64,000 nucleotides of DNA, from the NCBI GenBank assembly GCA_961205875.1, contig OY540809.1, positions 35,290,267 through 35,354,266 on the forward strand, read 5' to 3'. Under the pieces are notes generated by a model. That model was given only the letters and a program-made list of their open reading frames with translations. It made no database searches and was not told the origin of the DNA. The position numbers and the translations under genes were made by a program. This stretch comes from Sialis fuliginosa (taxonomy: Eukaryota > Arthropoda > Insecta > Megaloptera > Sialidae). This document shows, piece after piece, positions 22,160 through 34,146 of this stretch (positions are counted from its first letter, which is position 1; the number at the start of each line of letters is the position of its first letter).

Positions 22160-22890
22160 GCCCTCTTGGAAGGTCCCGATTGAGGTTCGTCCGTATCTGG
22201 ATCGACGTATTGGGATGGCATATCCCCATCAGGGGATGGTGATGAATCGTCGACGTCTTGTGCCCACAAGTCATCCTCCATTTCGACATCGGACAGATCG
22301 TCGCCCTTCTGGGATATCTACTTCTGCAACATCAGGTATATTGTCACAAGAGGCCCCGCTGCAGTGCCTGCAGACTGATGAGCATTTTAATCCTGCCTTC
22401 CTGCAGCTGCACGCGTTCCTACAACCCTTCGTGCAGCCACAAGAAATCATCCGCAAGAGGTGTTGTGGTCATCATTTTGGGGTTGAGGCCTTGTGGCGTG
22501 GATATCCACCCCCAGGAGAGAGGGTTCAGTGTGACTCTCAACCACGCCTGTACCTTTAAGAAGATTGAACATGAGAATAGAAAATGATGAATGATATGAT
22601 GAATTGACTGATGCAAGGACAATTTTTTTTCTGATGGTATGTCCGCAAGGAGTGAGCAGAGTCTCGTGTAGGAGGTGACCTGGCTAGATTGAAGCTGGTT
22701 TTCGTCGCAGCTCTGGCGAATAGTTGGTACCGCAGCTCGTCAAAGTTATGGGTGTTGGGGTTGCCTCCGTATAGAGCAATTATGACTCGCTCTCCTGCTG
22801 CTGCTATCTCGTCAGGTGTAGAGTTGGTGTCGAGAAAAATCGCAGCTTGCTTTTCAACGTTTATACCAAGGCATGTGGCACGTTAAAATG
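22160..22890 (-). pseudogene. Fossil fragment of a repetitive Cys-rich (CXC-tail) protein
   Basis: On the minus strand three stretches in order resemble a protein family seen in many arthropod genomes (from memory; function unknown to me). First comes IIALYGGNP then LRYQLFARA and LPPT-like SPPTRDSAHSLRTYH. Next is VQAWL with LNPLSWGWISTPQGLNP. Last is a Cys-rich tail, ISCGCTKGCRNACSCRKAG then LKCSSVCRHCSGASC. The spacing CxCxxxCxxxCxC is CXC-like. The reading is broken at several points, and about 77 bp between the first two parts looks like an intron or small insertion. Plus-strand frames over 22215-22587 are shadows. Confidence 0.6.
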
Positions 22891-23680
22891 TATAACCAAA
22901 CAAGCGGAATTTGACCCTTTTTTAATTTTTTTTCTAAATTAAAAATGGTGCATGTAAGGGGCTTTAAAGCAAATCTAAAAAAACAAAAAAATTGTATACC
23001 AAGACGTGTGGCATGTCAAAATGTACATCTCAATTAGTAGAATTTGACCATATTTTTTATTTTTTTTCTAACTCAAAAACGGCGCCGGCAGGGGGCTAAA
23101 AGCAATGTTTTATTCTGACCCCCCCCCCATCTAACTCTGTAACTACTGGCTCAAAAAATCTGAAAAAAATTTGGTAACGAGGCTTTGGTGGGACTACCAA
23201 CAACAAATACTAAAATCAACAATATAATTTTAAATTTTGGAATTATAGGGGGGTGGGGGGGGGCGTCAGAAATTAAAATTTTTATTTTCATATCTAGGCA
23301 TGTGGTATGTCAAAATGTACATCTCAATTAGTAGAATATGACCATATTTTTTATTTTTTTCTAACTCAAAAATAGCGCCTGTAGGGGGCTAAAAGCAATG
23401 TTTTATTCTGCCCCCCCCCCATCTAACTCTGTAACTACTGGCTCAAAAAATCTGAAAAAAATTTGGTAACGAGGCTTTGGTGGGACTACCAACGACAAAT
23501 ACTAAAATCAACAATATAATTTTAAATTTTGGAATTATAGGGAGGGGCGTCATAGAATTTTTTATTTTGATATCTAGGCAAGTGGGGTGTCAAAATATAG
23601 ATCTCAATTAGTAGAACTTGACACTTTTATATATTTTTTTCTAACTTAAAAATGCACCTGAAAGTGGTTCCAAACATTTC
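22866..23680 (+). repeat. U-family tandem array, four unit starts
   Basis: Units begin at 22866, 22998, 23292 and 23572 with variants of ACCAAGGCATGTGGCATGTC then AAAATGTA. Two are nearly full length (294 and 280 bp) and share AATTAGTAGAAT, a poly-C tract before ATCTAACTCTGTAACTACTG, and GGTAACGAGGCTTTGGTGGG. Poly-C and poly-G runs vary between units. A relative is at 1690-2135. Confidence 0.75.
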
Positions 23681-23805
23681 ACGTAGTACGTACTTCGGAA
23701 CCCTTATGGCATACACTCGTGTACGTCTTGCCCGAATTATTTTAAATACAATATATATTTTTTTGATTGATAATCTAAAAGCATTTATTTTTTGTTTATT
23801 TTGAT

Positions 23806-24672
23806 ATAGGCATGTGAGGGATTATACTGAGCGGTTTAGAAATTATAACCATTTTTATAAGAAAATTGACATATTCTCAACACCTTGTTATTTTCTAATT
23901 TAAAACTAATTTAAACATAAAAAAATTGTTTTCTGCTAAAAATAGTTTTGGCATATGCTCTATTATTGCGATATTACATCAAACATTTAAAAAATTGTAT
24001 TCTTTGTACAGGCTGTATCAAAGCTCCAAACTTAATTTTTTTCAAAATTTTCAAATGGAACACCCTATATATTTTCACATTTTCGAATTGCCTATTCAAT
24101 TCTAAACACATTTAAATAAACTATGTTCTGTACCAAAATTTAGCCTTTAAATAATTATTTGGAAGATTTTTTAAATCTTAACATGTTTTATAAAAACAAT
24201 ACAACTTTATTATAATCTATAAAAATCTAGGAATTAAATAAACAAAATGATACACAAAAGTTAATTTCTTTGTTCAAAATGTCAGTGGCGTTAATACAAT
24301 GTTGTGACCTATCATTCAAATTAAATTAATAACTTTTAAACGTCTGGATTTAGGTATAGAACATAGTTTATAAAATGTATTTAGAATTGAATAGGACATA
24401 TAGGGTGTTCCATTTGAAAATTTTGAAAAAAAATAAGTTCAGAGTTTTGATACATCCTGTACAAAGAATACAATTTTTATAAATGTTTGATGTAATATTG
24501 AAATAAAAGAGCATATGCCAAAACTATTCTTAGCAGAAAACACATTTTTTTTGTTGTAATTCGAAAATAACAAGGTGTTGAAAATATGTCAATTTTCTTA
24601 TAAAAATGGTCATAATTTCTAAACCGCTTATAATCAGTATAATCCCACAGATGCTTATATCAAAATATCAAA
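23806..24672. repeat. Palindrome of about 870 bp within the composite element
   Basis: The left arm begins ATAGGCATGTGAGGGATTAT and GAGCGGTTTAGAAATTATAA. The right arm ends with TTATAATTTCTAAACCGCTT-like inverse text and ATAATCCCACAGATGC. Matching continues through GAACACCCTATATA and its inverse to an axis near 24235. Arms of roughly 420 bp. Confidence 0.7.
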
Positions 24673-25029
24673 AAAAAAAAAATGTTTTTAGATTATCAAT
24701 CAAAAAATAACTATGATTTGCAACGCACTTATGGGACACAATAATGTATTTTTTAAATATCCGGCTTGTCTAACCTGACAACTTTTGTATTTAAAGTTTT
24801 CTTCCATTTGTTATAATAAATGTAATATTGAACTTTGACACAGTCTTGGGACACCCTGTATTTACTAAATAGATTTATTGAAAACAGCTTTATTTCACTT
24901 CGCAAGATCCGAGAATAACGTTTGACATTTTTTTTTTGTTATATACACATAAGTACCTATATATGTATATCTAACGTATATGTATGTATATATACCTACA
25001 CAAAATAGAGATGCAGCCATACATATTAG

Positions 25030-25860
25030 TGATGTAACGAATATTCGCATTCGCATTCGCGAATATTCGCACATTTTTTAACATTCGCATTCGCATTCGC
25101 AAGAAAAAGTTTTTTTTGCGAAATTTTTAATCTATTATATTAAATAATTCTTTTTAAGAACTTAGGAATAGTCAACATTTATTTATACTTCCATGTTCTG
25201 AAAGAAATGGAAGTATTGTAATACTGTCGAAAAATTGTGTACGAGATAAGAGCAGATTCTGATTGTACTAACTTCAAAACTAAAAAAAATATTGATTTCC
25301 GCATGGCGGCTGTGCGTGTCTGTGTGTCTGGAGGTAGAATTTTCTTTCTTTCACGATACTACCGTAAAAATACACCGATTTGAATTATTTCTGGGTGAAA
25401 TGTTTGTCATAGTGAGTACTCCAGACCAATTGATTTTGATGCTAATCGGATTGGGGTTTTTTGAAATGTTTAGCTCCTAAAAAATGAGTTTTTTTGTAAA
25501 ATTAAAGCAAATTAAATAATACAATACAATACATTTGGGGGGTGGTATGGATCATGCCCCAACTCCCAAAAAAATAAAAGTTATAAAATTAAAGTAAATT
25601 AAATAATGCAATAATTTTTTTATTTAGGGTGGAAGGGATTATATGAATCTTGCTCCCCCGCCCCTCCCCCCCAAAAAACTTATCAAATGAATACAAATTA
25701 AAATTACAAAAAAAAGTTGAGGGGGCTTATATGCCTTAATGCTCCCCTAAAAGCGAAATAATAAGAAAAAGAAAATTTTATAATAAAAAATGTCAATATT
25801 CGCATTCGCTCTTATGAACATATGCCAATATCTGTTAAATAAGTTAAAATATCGTTTTTT
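25030..25860. mobile_element. Probable hAT end with ATTCGC array, invaded by an R-related repeat
   Basis: TAGTGATGTAACGAATATTC followed by ATTCGCATTCGC arrays resembles a hAT-like terminus with subterminal words. A second short array (ATATTCGCATTCGC) appears at about 25797. Between them, about 25185-25490 carries the GGAAGTATTGTAATAC and GTACTCCAGACCAATTG text that is found reversed at 37550-37850. The frame at 25292-25480 lies in that insertion. The matching right terminus was not found. Confidence 0.4.
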
Positions 25861-27642
25861 GTAATTAAAAAATGTTACATTTGGACACTACTGCGAATAA
25901 AATAAAAAAAATGCAATTCCTGTAGAATTAAGCAGTGGAATCTTAGAGAACGGTGTCCGTCACCGCTACGACTTTACTAAATCTATTATATGCGATTCCA
26001 ATACAAGTGGCACTTTACAATCCGTCATAACGCAACGGCGTTTCTAAGAAAAAAACGCGTTCCTGGCACCTTAGAGAAACGGATGACATGACGTCGCTCA
26101 TTCAAAGCTGTACAAATCAATTAGACTGTGACTTTACAAAAAACGGTGACCTCCGAATCCGAAAGATTTGATTTTATGTAATTTTTTTGCACTCGATAAC
26201 CTGTCGTAATTATTCAATAGACAATTCATTATACATTTTTAGATTAGTAACTAATAACTAATATCACAATGCAATTATTTTTATTCTTTACATATTTAAT
26301 TTTATTAGAAAAGAGTAATTATACACAACAAATACATGCCTTAGTTTATTACCTATACCATTTATTTAATTTAAATTGTTGATTTAATTATATCGATCAA
26401 CATTACTACAAACTTCGATTTTTCTATTCAATATTTTATTTAAAAAGATATTAATTTAAAATTCTTATATACCTAATAAAACCATCGTAACACGCAAAAG
26501 TACAAAATCTTTACAGCTGATTCAACTGTGTTGCGTGTACTATATGTTGTATTGTGATCATATATACCAAATATACCTAATATAGTCAGCCGAGAGAGAA
26601 GTTCAGATACAACACTCTATAGTGCGACAATTTTTTCTCACTCGCACAGAAATAATCGCGCGCGCGTCTTTCTGCGTATACTCGTGTTCACCATTCCATG
26701 CCAAAACATTACGAGCATATTTTCTGATTAACAAGTTCTTTTTTCTGATTAATAAGGCGAATTGAAATATATATATGATTGTGATAGTCGTTATTTTTTA
26801 TTTTAATTAAATCTGAAATTAACAATTAATCAATTGTTAATTGTGATAATTCGCAATTACAAATAACTATATTATTAATCGTTAGTTTCAAATAAGAAAT
26901 GCAGTTTATTTGTTAATTTTTATTTGTTTTTACGATTGAATACCCAACTCTGATATGTATGATGTACTCGTATGTATATATATGATGTGTATAATACATA
27001 TATGTACAAAAATACCGATATGTCCGAAGCTTGATACGTTATTTTGAAATTTTATATAATTTTACTGTGAATTTCACATTTTAAAAATTACAGGTGCGAC
27101 CATTATGTAAAATAATATTTAACCTTGCACATAAAGCTTACATTGCAAATTAACATTAATAGAACTAGATTTATTAGAAAATAGATTAATTCGAAATAAA
27201 AATATATGTAAAATTGTAATTTAATAAAAAATCTGAACTAATAAATTAAAATTGTAGTTATATAAATAAATTGAATAGCCTGTATAAAACATTACATCGT
27301 TTGTATTCAATTTTTAAGTCATATTTAATAAAAAGTAAACTAAGAACGTCGAAATATAAATTATATACCTACTATACTTTGTTTTTAATTAATTGTTTTT
27401 TCAAACAAATTGAATAATAATTACAAGCGAAATCATGAAAACACGAAATTAATTTTATCTGTATTATTTATTTGGTGCACTACATGTATTATTTATTTGG
27501 TCGACTACTCACGTACTGCCAGCCGGGTTTGTTTATAAAAATTCACAATAGATATTTTTCTCAAGGCAAAAAAAAACTGTGGCGGACTCCGTCGAAACGG
27601 CGACGGACACCGTTACCGTCCGTAGTTTCTAAGATTCCAATG
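25861..27642. other. Spacer with distant inverted GGAATCTTAG motifs
   Basis: GTGGAATCTTAGAGAACGGTG then TCCGTCACCG near 25936-25970 is matched inversely by CGGCGACGGACACCGTTACC and TTTCTAAGATTCCA near 27600-27640. The two could be the ends of a 1.7-kb element, but I see no clear duplication. The interior is AT-rich without genes. A CGCGCGCG run is at about 26656. Confidence 0.3.
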
Positions 27643-27650
27643 CTTTACAC

Positions 27651-28559
27651 TAGAGATGAAACGGATAGTGTTTTGGTCGGATACCGAATACCGAATATCC
27701 GGCGAGCTGTAAGGCCGGATGGCCGGATATCCGGCGGCCGAATATCCGGCGGCCAAATATACGTTTTTCTAGCAAAAAATATATGAAAAAACATGTTTGT
27801 AGCCTATAAACATTTATAATTTTAGTGTTTAGTCATACTTAGTGTATAACATAAGTACACATAAAACTTTAAACAGGGTGCATTTTATAATTAAATAATT
27901 TTTTTCCAATTTTTAATTTTTGACGTAGGCCTATTGTTATATACAGGTCAATTTAACACAATTATCTCTCTTTTCTACTCAATATGTCCATAGCTTATTT
28001 ATTTTAGTAGAACCATTAAATAACTTTGCAAAAGCTTAGGTAGAGATTTTGAACACAAAATTGGACAGGAATGGTAATTTTTCATAAACCGCTGTGTGTA
28101 GTTCTACTAAATGTGATTAAAATTGATTAAAAATGATTTTTTAATATATCTAGATTGCACACCTTATAGAGAATTGTCTAGTTTTTAATTTTTGTCCTGT
28201 AATTTTTTCACGTGCAAATAGTCATATGCTAATAGTCAAATCTCATAGAGTGCGCCATACCGTATGAGAATATATAGTCATACTTTACACCGTAACGAAG
28301 GTGTATACAAAAAATCAGCTAACTGCTATTTTTTCGCAGATTGAATAAATTTATATCTAAAATTACTGGACTACAAGTCAATTCTGTATTATTTGCGCAC
28401 AAATATTTTTTTCTTGCAGTTTTTAAATAAAAAATTGTAGTTTTTAATTATCCGGTATCCGGCCGGATAATTCGTTACTATCCGGTATTCAGCCGGATAA
28501 CAAAATAAGGCCGGATAGGCCGGATACCGAATAGTTACCGGATATCCGTTTCATCTCTA
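27651..28559. mobile_element. hAT-type element with CCGGATA/CCGAATA word arrays
   Basis: 909 bp, starting TAGAGATGAAACGGATAG and ending GGATATCCGTTTCATCTCTA. The exact 8-bp duplication CTTTACAC lies at 27643-27650 and 28560-28567. Both subterminal zones repeat GGATACCGAATA and CCGGATATCCGG. The central part is AT-rich and non-coding. The frame at 27472-27786 crosses the left end and ends inside it; it is not a gene. Confidence 0.9.
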
Positions 28560-28567
28560 CTTTACAC

Positions 28568-29934
28568 TCACATAATAAAAAAAGTCATTTGCAATAACAT
28601 AAAAGTCTTTTGTAGTCATTTAAAACAACAATTCGTTGATATTAAAACAATCTATTCACAATATTAATTATTGAGTAGGGAGAAAATATTTTTACCTATT
28701 ATAACAAACAAATTTTTTATAAACAATAAAAGTTGTTAAAAAACATGCGAAGTGTTTTACAACAATATAATAATGATATTTACCTAATTTATTTACATTA
28801 TTTAAGTCTAATCCCGTTTTTAGAGCTGCCAGGAGACTGAGAATTCTTTAAATATTCCTTAAAAATCGGCAAAATAACGTTTTATAAAAAAAACAAGTCC
28901 TCTATCACAACACAACATATGTACAACTCATACAACTAAAAAATTACTTACGAGTTACGAGTATATCCACAGTATTTTTCACGAAAATGCTGATGAGGAT
29001 ACTGAGAAATTGACTGGACAAAGTACGATCTCGCTTACAACGTTAACTGAGTTAATTGATACAACCTCAAATTAAGTTAAAACATGTACATTCTTTTATT
29101 TATTATATTTCAATTAATTACTATGACAATCGATGATTTGATCGGAATATAAATTCTCTATATTTTTTAAGTGTTTTGGTTTGACAGGAGAATGATAAAA
29201 AATTCGAAGGATAATAGAATATTTCTTAAAGAAAATATAAAAAATAAAAATTATTTACACAATAAAAAAGTACCAATATTATCGATTACTACTGCAGTGT
29301 AATTTTTTTTATATATTCAGAAACAATACTTATTTAGTATGCTAACTTTCATTTCTGAGAAGTGACATGCCAGGAGTCTGAGAATTACACATTTTAAGTG
29401 TTATTTTTTATAAAAAATATATTTCGAAACGGGGTTATTTTAAGGGGCATGCTAGGCGCAGTAATAGTTTAGTTTCCATCTAAAAAAAATGTATTTTTCA
29501 AAATATTAATATACGGGCCGTCCAAAATTCCCTCGTTTGTAGAACTACCCATATACCTATATGATGTATGTACATATGTATGTGTATGTGTAGATATAAA
29601 CTCTACAAACCTATAAAACGAACAAATAGTATAAGTTGTGTGTTTCAAGATTGAAACAGACGTGAGTTGTAAATATATATTTTATTCATCACTGATAAAA
29701 ACGTTCGACGTATTCTCCATACATGACTGAACATTTTAAAACGATATTTTATTACCTCCATTGTGTATGGTTTATGTTTTAAAACAATCGCTTTCGTCTT
29801 ATTATACCAATCAGTTTTATCGAATGTGCATTATATAAGTTGGTGGTGCGCGTAGAGGTTACACCCATGTTGTATAATTATTCAATTTTTTGTTAATGTT
29901 TTTTACTTTTTTATACATAGGTATAGATATTAAT
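28568..29934. other. AT-rich spacer, no gene seen
   Basis: A loosely repeated GCCAGGAG(A/T)CTGAGAATT occurs near 28829 and 29371. Otherwise there are only TA-rich stretches and a TATGTATGTG microsatellite near 29575. No open frame of interest. Confidence 0.4.
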
Positions 29935-30304
29935 TAAAACCTACATTCTGAATTTTTAAAAGATTTTTTGAATAGATAGTTTAGAAATTAAGGGGGGTGG
30001 GGACGCTCTGATAACGACATTTAAATGCAATATATCGTGACTGAAGGGTTAAAATCAAAAGATCATATAACATTTTTTGTTGCATTTTAGGAGACCTATC
30101 TAATGACATCCCACTCAAAAAAATGTTTTCAGTTTATGGAAAGTGGGTCCAAAAAAATGTTTATTTCAAGAATCTTATCATTTCTGTTTTTATGTTATCA
30201 GTCTTCGTCCGTATACCAAATTTCATCTGAATCGGCTTAAAATTTTTGAGGACGGACACGGCGAAACTATAAGGTTTCCTAGTTTTTTTACGGAAACCTA
30301 AAAA
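29935..30304 (+). repeat. G repeat, copy C, partial
   Basis: Shares AACGACATTTAAATGCAATA, TATCGTGACTGAAGGGTTAA, CTATCTAATGACATCCCACT and the end CCTAGTTTTTTTACGGAAAC with copy A. The left third of the full repeat is missing. Confidence 0.65.
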
Positions 30305-30545
30305 TTGATAATAAAAATTCATTTTCACGACCGAATCGACATTTATACAGGTAGGTTAGAAATGAATTTCTATTTACAAAATTTTATTGTGGTTGAATCC
30401 TAAAGTTAAATACAAACAAGTAATTTAACATTACTAATTATAGTTTTCAGTTTTATAATAATAATAAACCTTATTTGTCTTACAGAAGAGATACGAAAAG
30501 TCACACAAAAATAGGCACATGACAAAAAAATATAAAACAAATAAA

Positions 30546-31345
30546 AAAACATCTGCTATGTAAATGCACAGTGCTGCTTCGTGCTAAATTCACCAAAGGT
30601 AGTTAATTATTGAACAATTTAAATAAAAACGATAGTGTTTAGATAAATTGCCTGGAATTGGTTAACCATTTAATTTTTATACAATTTTACTAAAAAATAT
30701 TAGTTTGAAATTTTTCATAAAACGCACCTGATTATTTTTTCGTATATTTTTAATTTTTTGACAATTTCAATCTAAATCTAAAATGCAAACGTCAACAATG
30801 ACATTTAAAACGTCAAAATGACATTTAATATGTCCAAGCAAATATCAATTTAGAAAAACATAACACGAATTTTTAAAATAAATTGAGATAAATCTTTGTA
30901 AGGGAGTATTTTACAACAAACGTTGTAGACCCATATAATAGAAAATTTAATGCTCTATAAAAAAGATTCTATAAAATTTTCACGAAAAATGTGTCTTTCT
31001 TGAGATATCTTGAAAAAATAAATATTTTGGGATGTCACCCCTCCCCCTTACACACGATTTTGATGATTTTAAAAATGAGACCGTTCTCAAGACAAACCCA
31101 ACCATCCAACCAAGTTTCATTAATATCGGTTCAGTGGTTTATGAGTTATGCGTGTGACAAGGATTCAGGGGACAGACGGATACACGGACACACGGACAGA
31201 CAGACAGGCACGGAACGAAAAGTGTTTGTCTTGACGTGAAACGGAAAGATCAATTTAAAAGTTTGAAATCGGAGAACATTTTATTTGTCTCATTCTGAAA
31301 CTATCATGAAGCTTCTCGTATCATCGATATTGCGAGGAAGCAAAA
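30546..31345 (-). repeat. T-family repeat, copy T2 (uninterrupted)
   Basis: Inverse of 16583-17400: ACATCTGCTATGTAAATGCA at the left, GGTTAACCATTTAATTTTTA, GACAATTTCAATCTAAATCT, CACACGATTTTGATGATTTT, GTTTATGAGTTATGCGTGTG and the ACACGGACAGACAGACAGGC run, ending at GATATTGCGAGGAAGC. It lacks the 150-bp insertion seen in T1. The frame at 30991-31239 crosses the microsatellite and is not a gene. Confidence 0.68.
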
Positions 31346-31611
31346 CTTTCTTTTTTTATTTTCACGTAAAAGCTATAATACCGTTTAAACTGCACACCTA
31401 TAATTTCTTTGACAAACAAAATAATTATCTATTATTACTACAATTTATAATCTCTAGTACAAAAACCATATTTTTTACATATTCACAGTTACGGAAAATT
31501 ATAATAAACACAATCCTATAATTTATGTAAAATAATGAATATTATTATTACAATTTCTAATTTGCAGTTAGTAAAAAAACCAGTACACATACCACTAATT
31601 GTAAGTCATGT
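31346..31611. other. AT-rich spacer
   Basis: The frame at 31285-31521 encodes a low-complexity Phe/Ile/Leu-rich string with no domain; I do not support it as a gene. Confidence 0.4.
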
Positions 31612-31619
31612 AAACCAAC

Positions 31620-32822
31620 CAGGGCCGTAACTACCACCGGGGTAGTGTCCCGTGGCGCCCGAGGTTAGGGGGTCCCCGCAGCAGCATAAAAATTGAAGTG
31701 AGCAACAAATGTAAAATGAAGATTATTTTTAAAGTATTTGGTACTAACTTGAAAACGTGAATCTTATTAACTTCCCATTAGGAAGTTATTGTAATCGGTC
31801 CGAAAATCAAAATCAAATACATAATTGTATGTTTTAAGGTCACTATAGTATATTTACACTCTTTTCAGAAAGATGTTTGTGTGTGTATGTACGTACGTAG
31901 TTCGTGTCATTTTTTACGTGCACGAAATCTTGAAAATAAAAAATGTTATTGACTTCGTTGGTGTGACAATCGAAGCGTCTTGACGTGAATATGATCTGAA
32001 AGAAAGGATTTTTCGAAATTCAACCCCTATGGGGGTAAAACGTAGTATAAAATTATGTTTTTTGGTCAAATTTACTTGAAACTCAGCATAAATATTCTAC
32101 AATATAAATAATGAAACATGTATTTCATTTTTTTTTGTTATACGTGCCTTAACAGTCATTGAAGGGGTGAAAGGTGAAAATCACCCTCAAAATTTGAATT
32201 TTAAATACTAATAAATAAGTCTACAATTCATGTTGCCTTGGAAACAAATACAATTAAATTTGAATTGTCAGACTATATAGTTACGTTTTATAAAACAAAT
32301 GCAATTTAATTCTAATTGTCAAATTAGTTATTCTAAAAATGTACGTTATATTATTGACATTAGGATATTAGAAAACTAATATTCATAATACAAAGGTGAT
32401 TTTTATTTCTGAACAATTCCATTAAAAATTTGCATATACATATTAAAAAAATATTCACATAAATTATATGGAAACAATAAATAATCAGTATTCAAGTATT
32501 TATAAAAATGTTGGGAAGTTGATTGTGTGGACCTAAAGGGTCTCACCCCAACCAAAAGCTTGCTACTAATTTTGATTTTAATGACCATTTTTTTGGCTTA
32601 TGAACTTCAATTTTACACTTATTATCCATTAAAATTACTAATTGTAAGTGTAAAATTCTAGCTGGCAAGCGAAAAAAAATCATTCAAATCAAAATTAGTA
32701 ACAAGTGTAAAATTTGTAAGCTATGGTAAAAAAAAGGTCTTCAATTTTTATTTTTTGCATATTCTGAGGGCCCCTTGGTCACCTCTTGCCCCAGGGCCCC
32801 CGAACCTCTAGTTACGGCCCTG
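31620..32822. mobile_element. hAT-type MITE, CAGGGCCGTAACTAC family, copy 1, with R inserted
   Basis: Ends CAGGGCCGTAACTACCACCG and CTCTAGTTACGGCCCTG, with the exact 8-bp duplication AAACCAAC (31612-31619, 32823-32830). The core matches the 244-bp copy at 62123-62366. The extra length comes from repeat R (about 31768-32566) inside it, so the order was MITE first, R second. G/C-rich subterminal blocks (GGGGTCCCCG, GGGCCCCTTGG) are present. Confidence 0.9.
31768..32566 (+). repeat. Repeat family R, copy 2, contiguous
   Basis: Begins AACTTCCCATTAGGAAGTT, a perfect hairpin, then GTAATCGGTCCGAAAATC. It runs through TGTGTGTATGTACGTACG, ATTGACTTCGTTGG, GGGGTGAAAATCACC-like text and CATGTTGCCTTGGAAACAAA, to GGGAAGTTGATTGTGTGGAC and GGGTCTCACCCC. 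The AATAAATA at 32210-32217 is the uninterrupted equivalent of the site occupied by element X in copy 1. The minus frame at 32403-32588 is inside this repeat. Non-coding. Confidence 0.7.
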
Positions 32823-32830
32823 AAACCAAC

Positions 32831-33395
32831 CAATAACAATTACTGCAATCACAAGAGTCAGTGGTACGTAGAGAAAACTGTACAATATGCAATTTCCGTA
32901 ACGCAGATTATTGTTATTTATTTGAATGTGCACCAATATTTGTATCTAAAAACTGTATCATCGTATTAAAGCGATCACAGGGTTATATCGATTTTTTAAA
33001 GTTAACAAAATTAGAATCTAAAAAGTAACTCCTGTTACACCCACTGATTCTTTTACAAGTTCAAGTTTGGTGCTGGCAGGTGTCGATTATTTTTTGTGAT
33101 ATCAACCAACTGCAATTTTACGGTGAAATATTCACCTAATAGACCTAATTATTTTTTCTTTGTTACTAATGTTACTTTTGTAAATGAACAATCTTTTAAA
33201 AAAAAGATTATTTCGTAATTCATATAATAATAACAATAATAATCAAGTACTTTTTCCACAAACTTTGCATTATTTTGAGATCCAGACTGAAAAAAAATTC
33301 TCCTCAAACATTGTTTTATTAGCAATTACATTTTAACGCGCAAAATCTGTTAAAAATAATCTGCTGATTAGATTCAAATTTTAACAATATATATT
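32831..33395. other. AT-rich spacer
   Basis: No gene, RNA or terminal repeats seen. Confidence 0.45.
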
Positions 33396-33399
33396 AAAA

Positions 33400-34146
33400 C
33401 TAGCTTCGCCCGCGTGGACTACGGAATTATTGTTTAGGATTTTTGAAAAATATAGTTGAATAAAGTACAAACACGATTAATTATATTATTATCGTAATAA
33501 TAACTAATCAAAACCTAAATTACCTTAAAAAAACGAATAATTTTTGTTCTGTTTAAATTTAAAAGTTAGTAATTGAAAACAAAATAAACAACTGCCGGCC
33601 GAGCGCAGAATCTTTCCCTCTGCCCCGCGATACTTCATCATAGTTCGCGCGAACAATATGTTACTGTATGTATAATTCAAGTTATTTCCTAAACCAAAAG
33701 ACCAAATTGGATGCTGTCAAGGACAAATTTTATCTACGATACATACATTAAGTACTTAAGACGATGAAATCATTATCATATCATATAAGGATTAATGTTT
33801 TGAGGGTCATAAGTCCACGTAAACAGAACCCAAATATTTTAATTTAATAAAAGCAGATATTTTGGCTTAAATATAAAAGTTAGACATATGGTGTCGCAGA
33901 CTTTATTTTAGATCTTTTGATTCTACACAATTATTTAATACATTATTTTGTTCAATATTGAACGGTTTAGGCAGCGTATTGCAAAAGAGCGCGCTGGCGG
34001 CAAACTTTTTTCCGACTTGATTTACTATTATCGTCACTATAATAAAAAGATAATAAAAATAAAAGAAACCACGTAAATCTCGAGTGAAGCGCACTAACGG
34101 ACAAACGGACAGACAGACAGAGACACGTTGAGCTTTATATATATAG
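33400..34146 (-). mobile_element. Helitron-like copy H3
   Basis: On the minus strand it starts near CTATATATATAAAGCTCAAC and GTGTCTCTGTCTGTCTGTCC. It passes CGCGCGAACTATGATGAAGT and ends GTAGTCCACGCGGGCGAAG then CTAG, followed by T. It shares the interior of both H1 and H2. The minus frame at 33903-34094 lies within this repeat; related non-coding text is found in H2. Confidence 0.55.

Larger units (their letters stand above)
21560..24858. mobile_element. 3.3-kb composite element, CAGGGTGTCCCAAGACTGTG ends
   Basis: The first 35 bases (CAGGGTGTCCCAAGACTGTG, then TCAAAGTTCAATATT) recur exactly inverted at the right end. The flanks are TATA (21556-21559) and TATT (24859-24862). Inside are, in order, a fossil protein fragment on the minus strand (about 22160-22890), a four-unit U tandem array (22866-23680) and an 870-bp palindrome (23806-24672). 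The arms of that palindrome contain CACCCTATATA and the inverse TATAGGGTG, so the element is nested. No transposase is seen. Confidence 0.75.

Noticed and set aside
22215-22587. Plus-strand frames of 109-114 codons
   Set aside because: The minus strand carries the recognisable Cys-rich family text, so the plus frames are shadows.
26650-26680. CGCGCGCG run as a second CpG-island promoter
   Set aside because: Only about 30 bp long, in otherwise AT-rich DNA, with no open frame or splice signal downstream.
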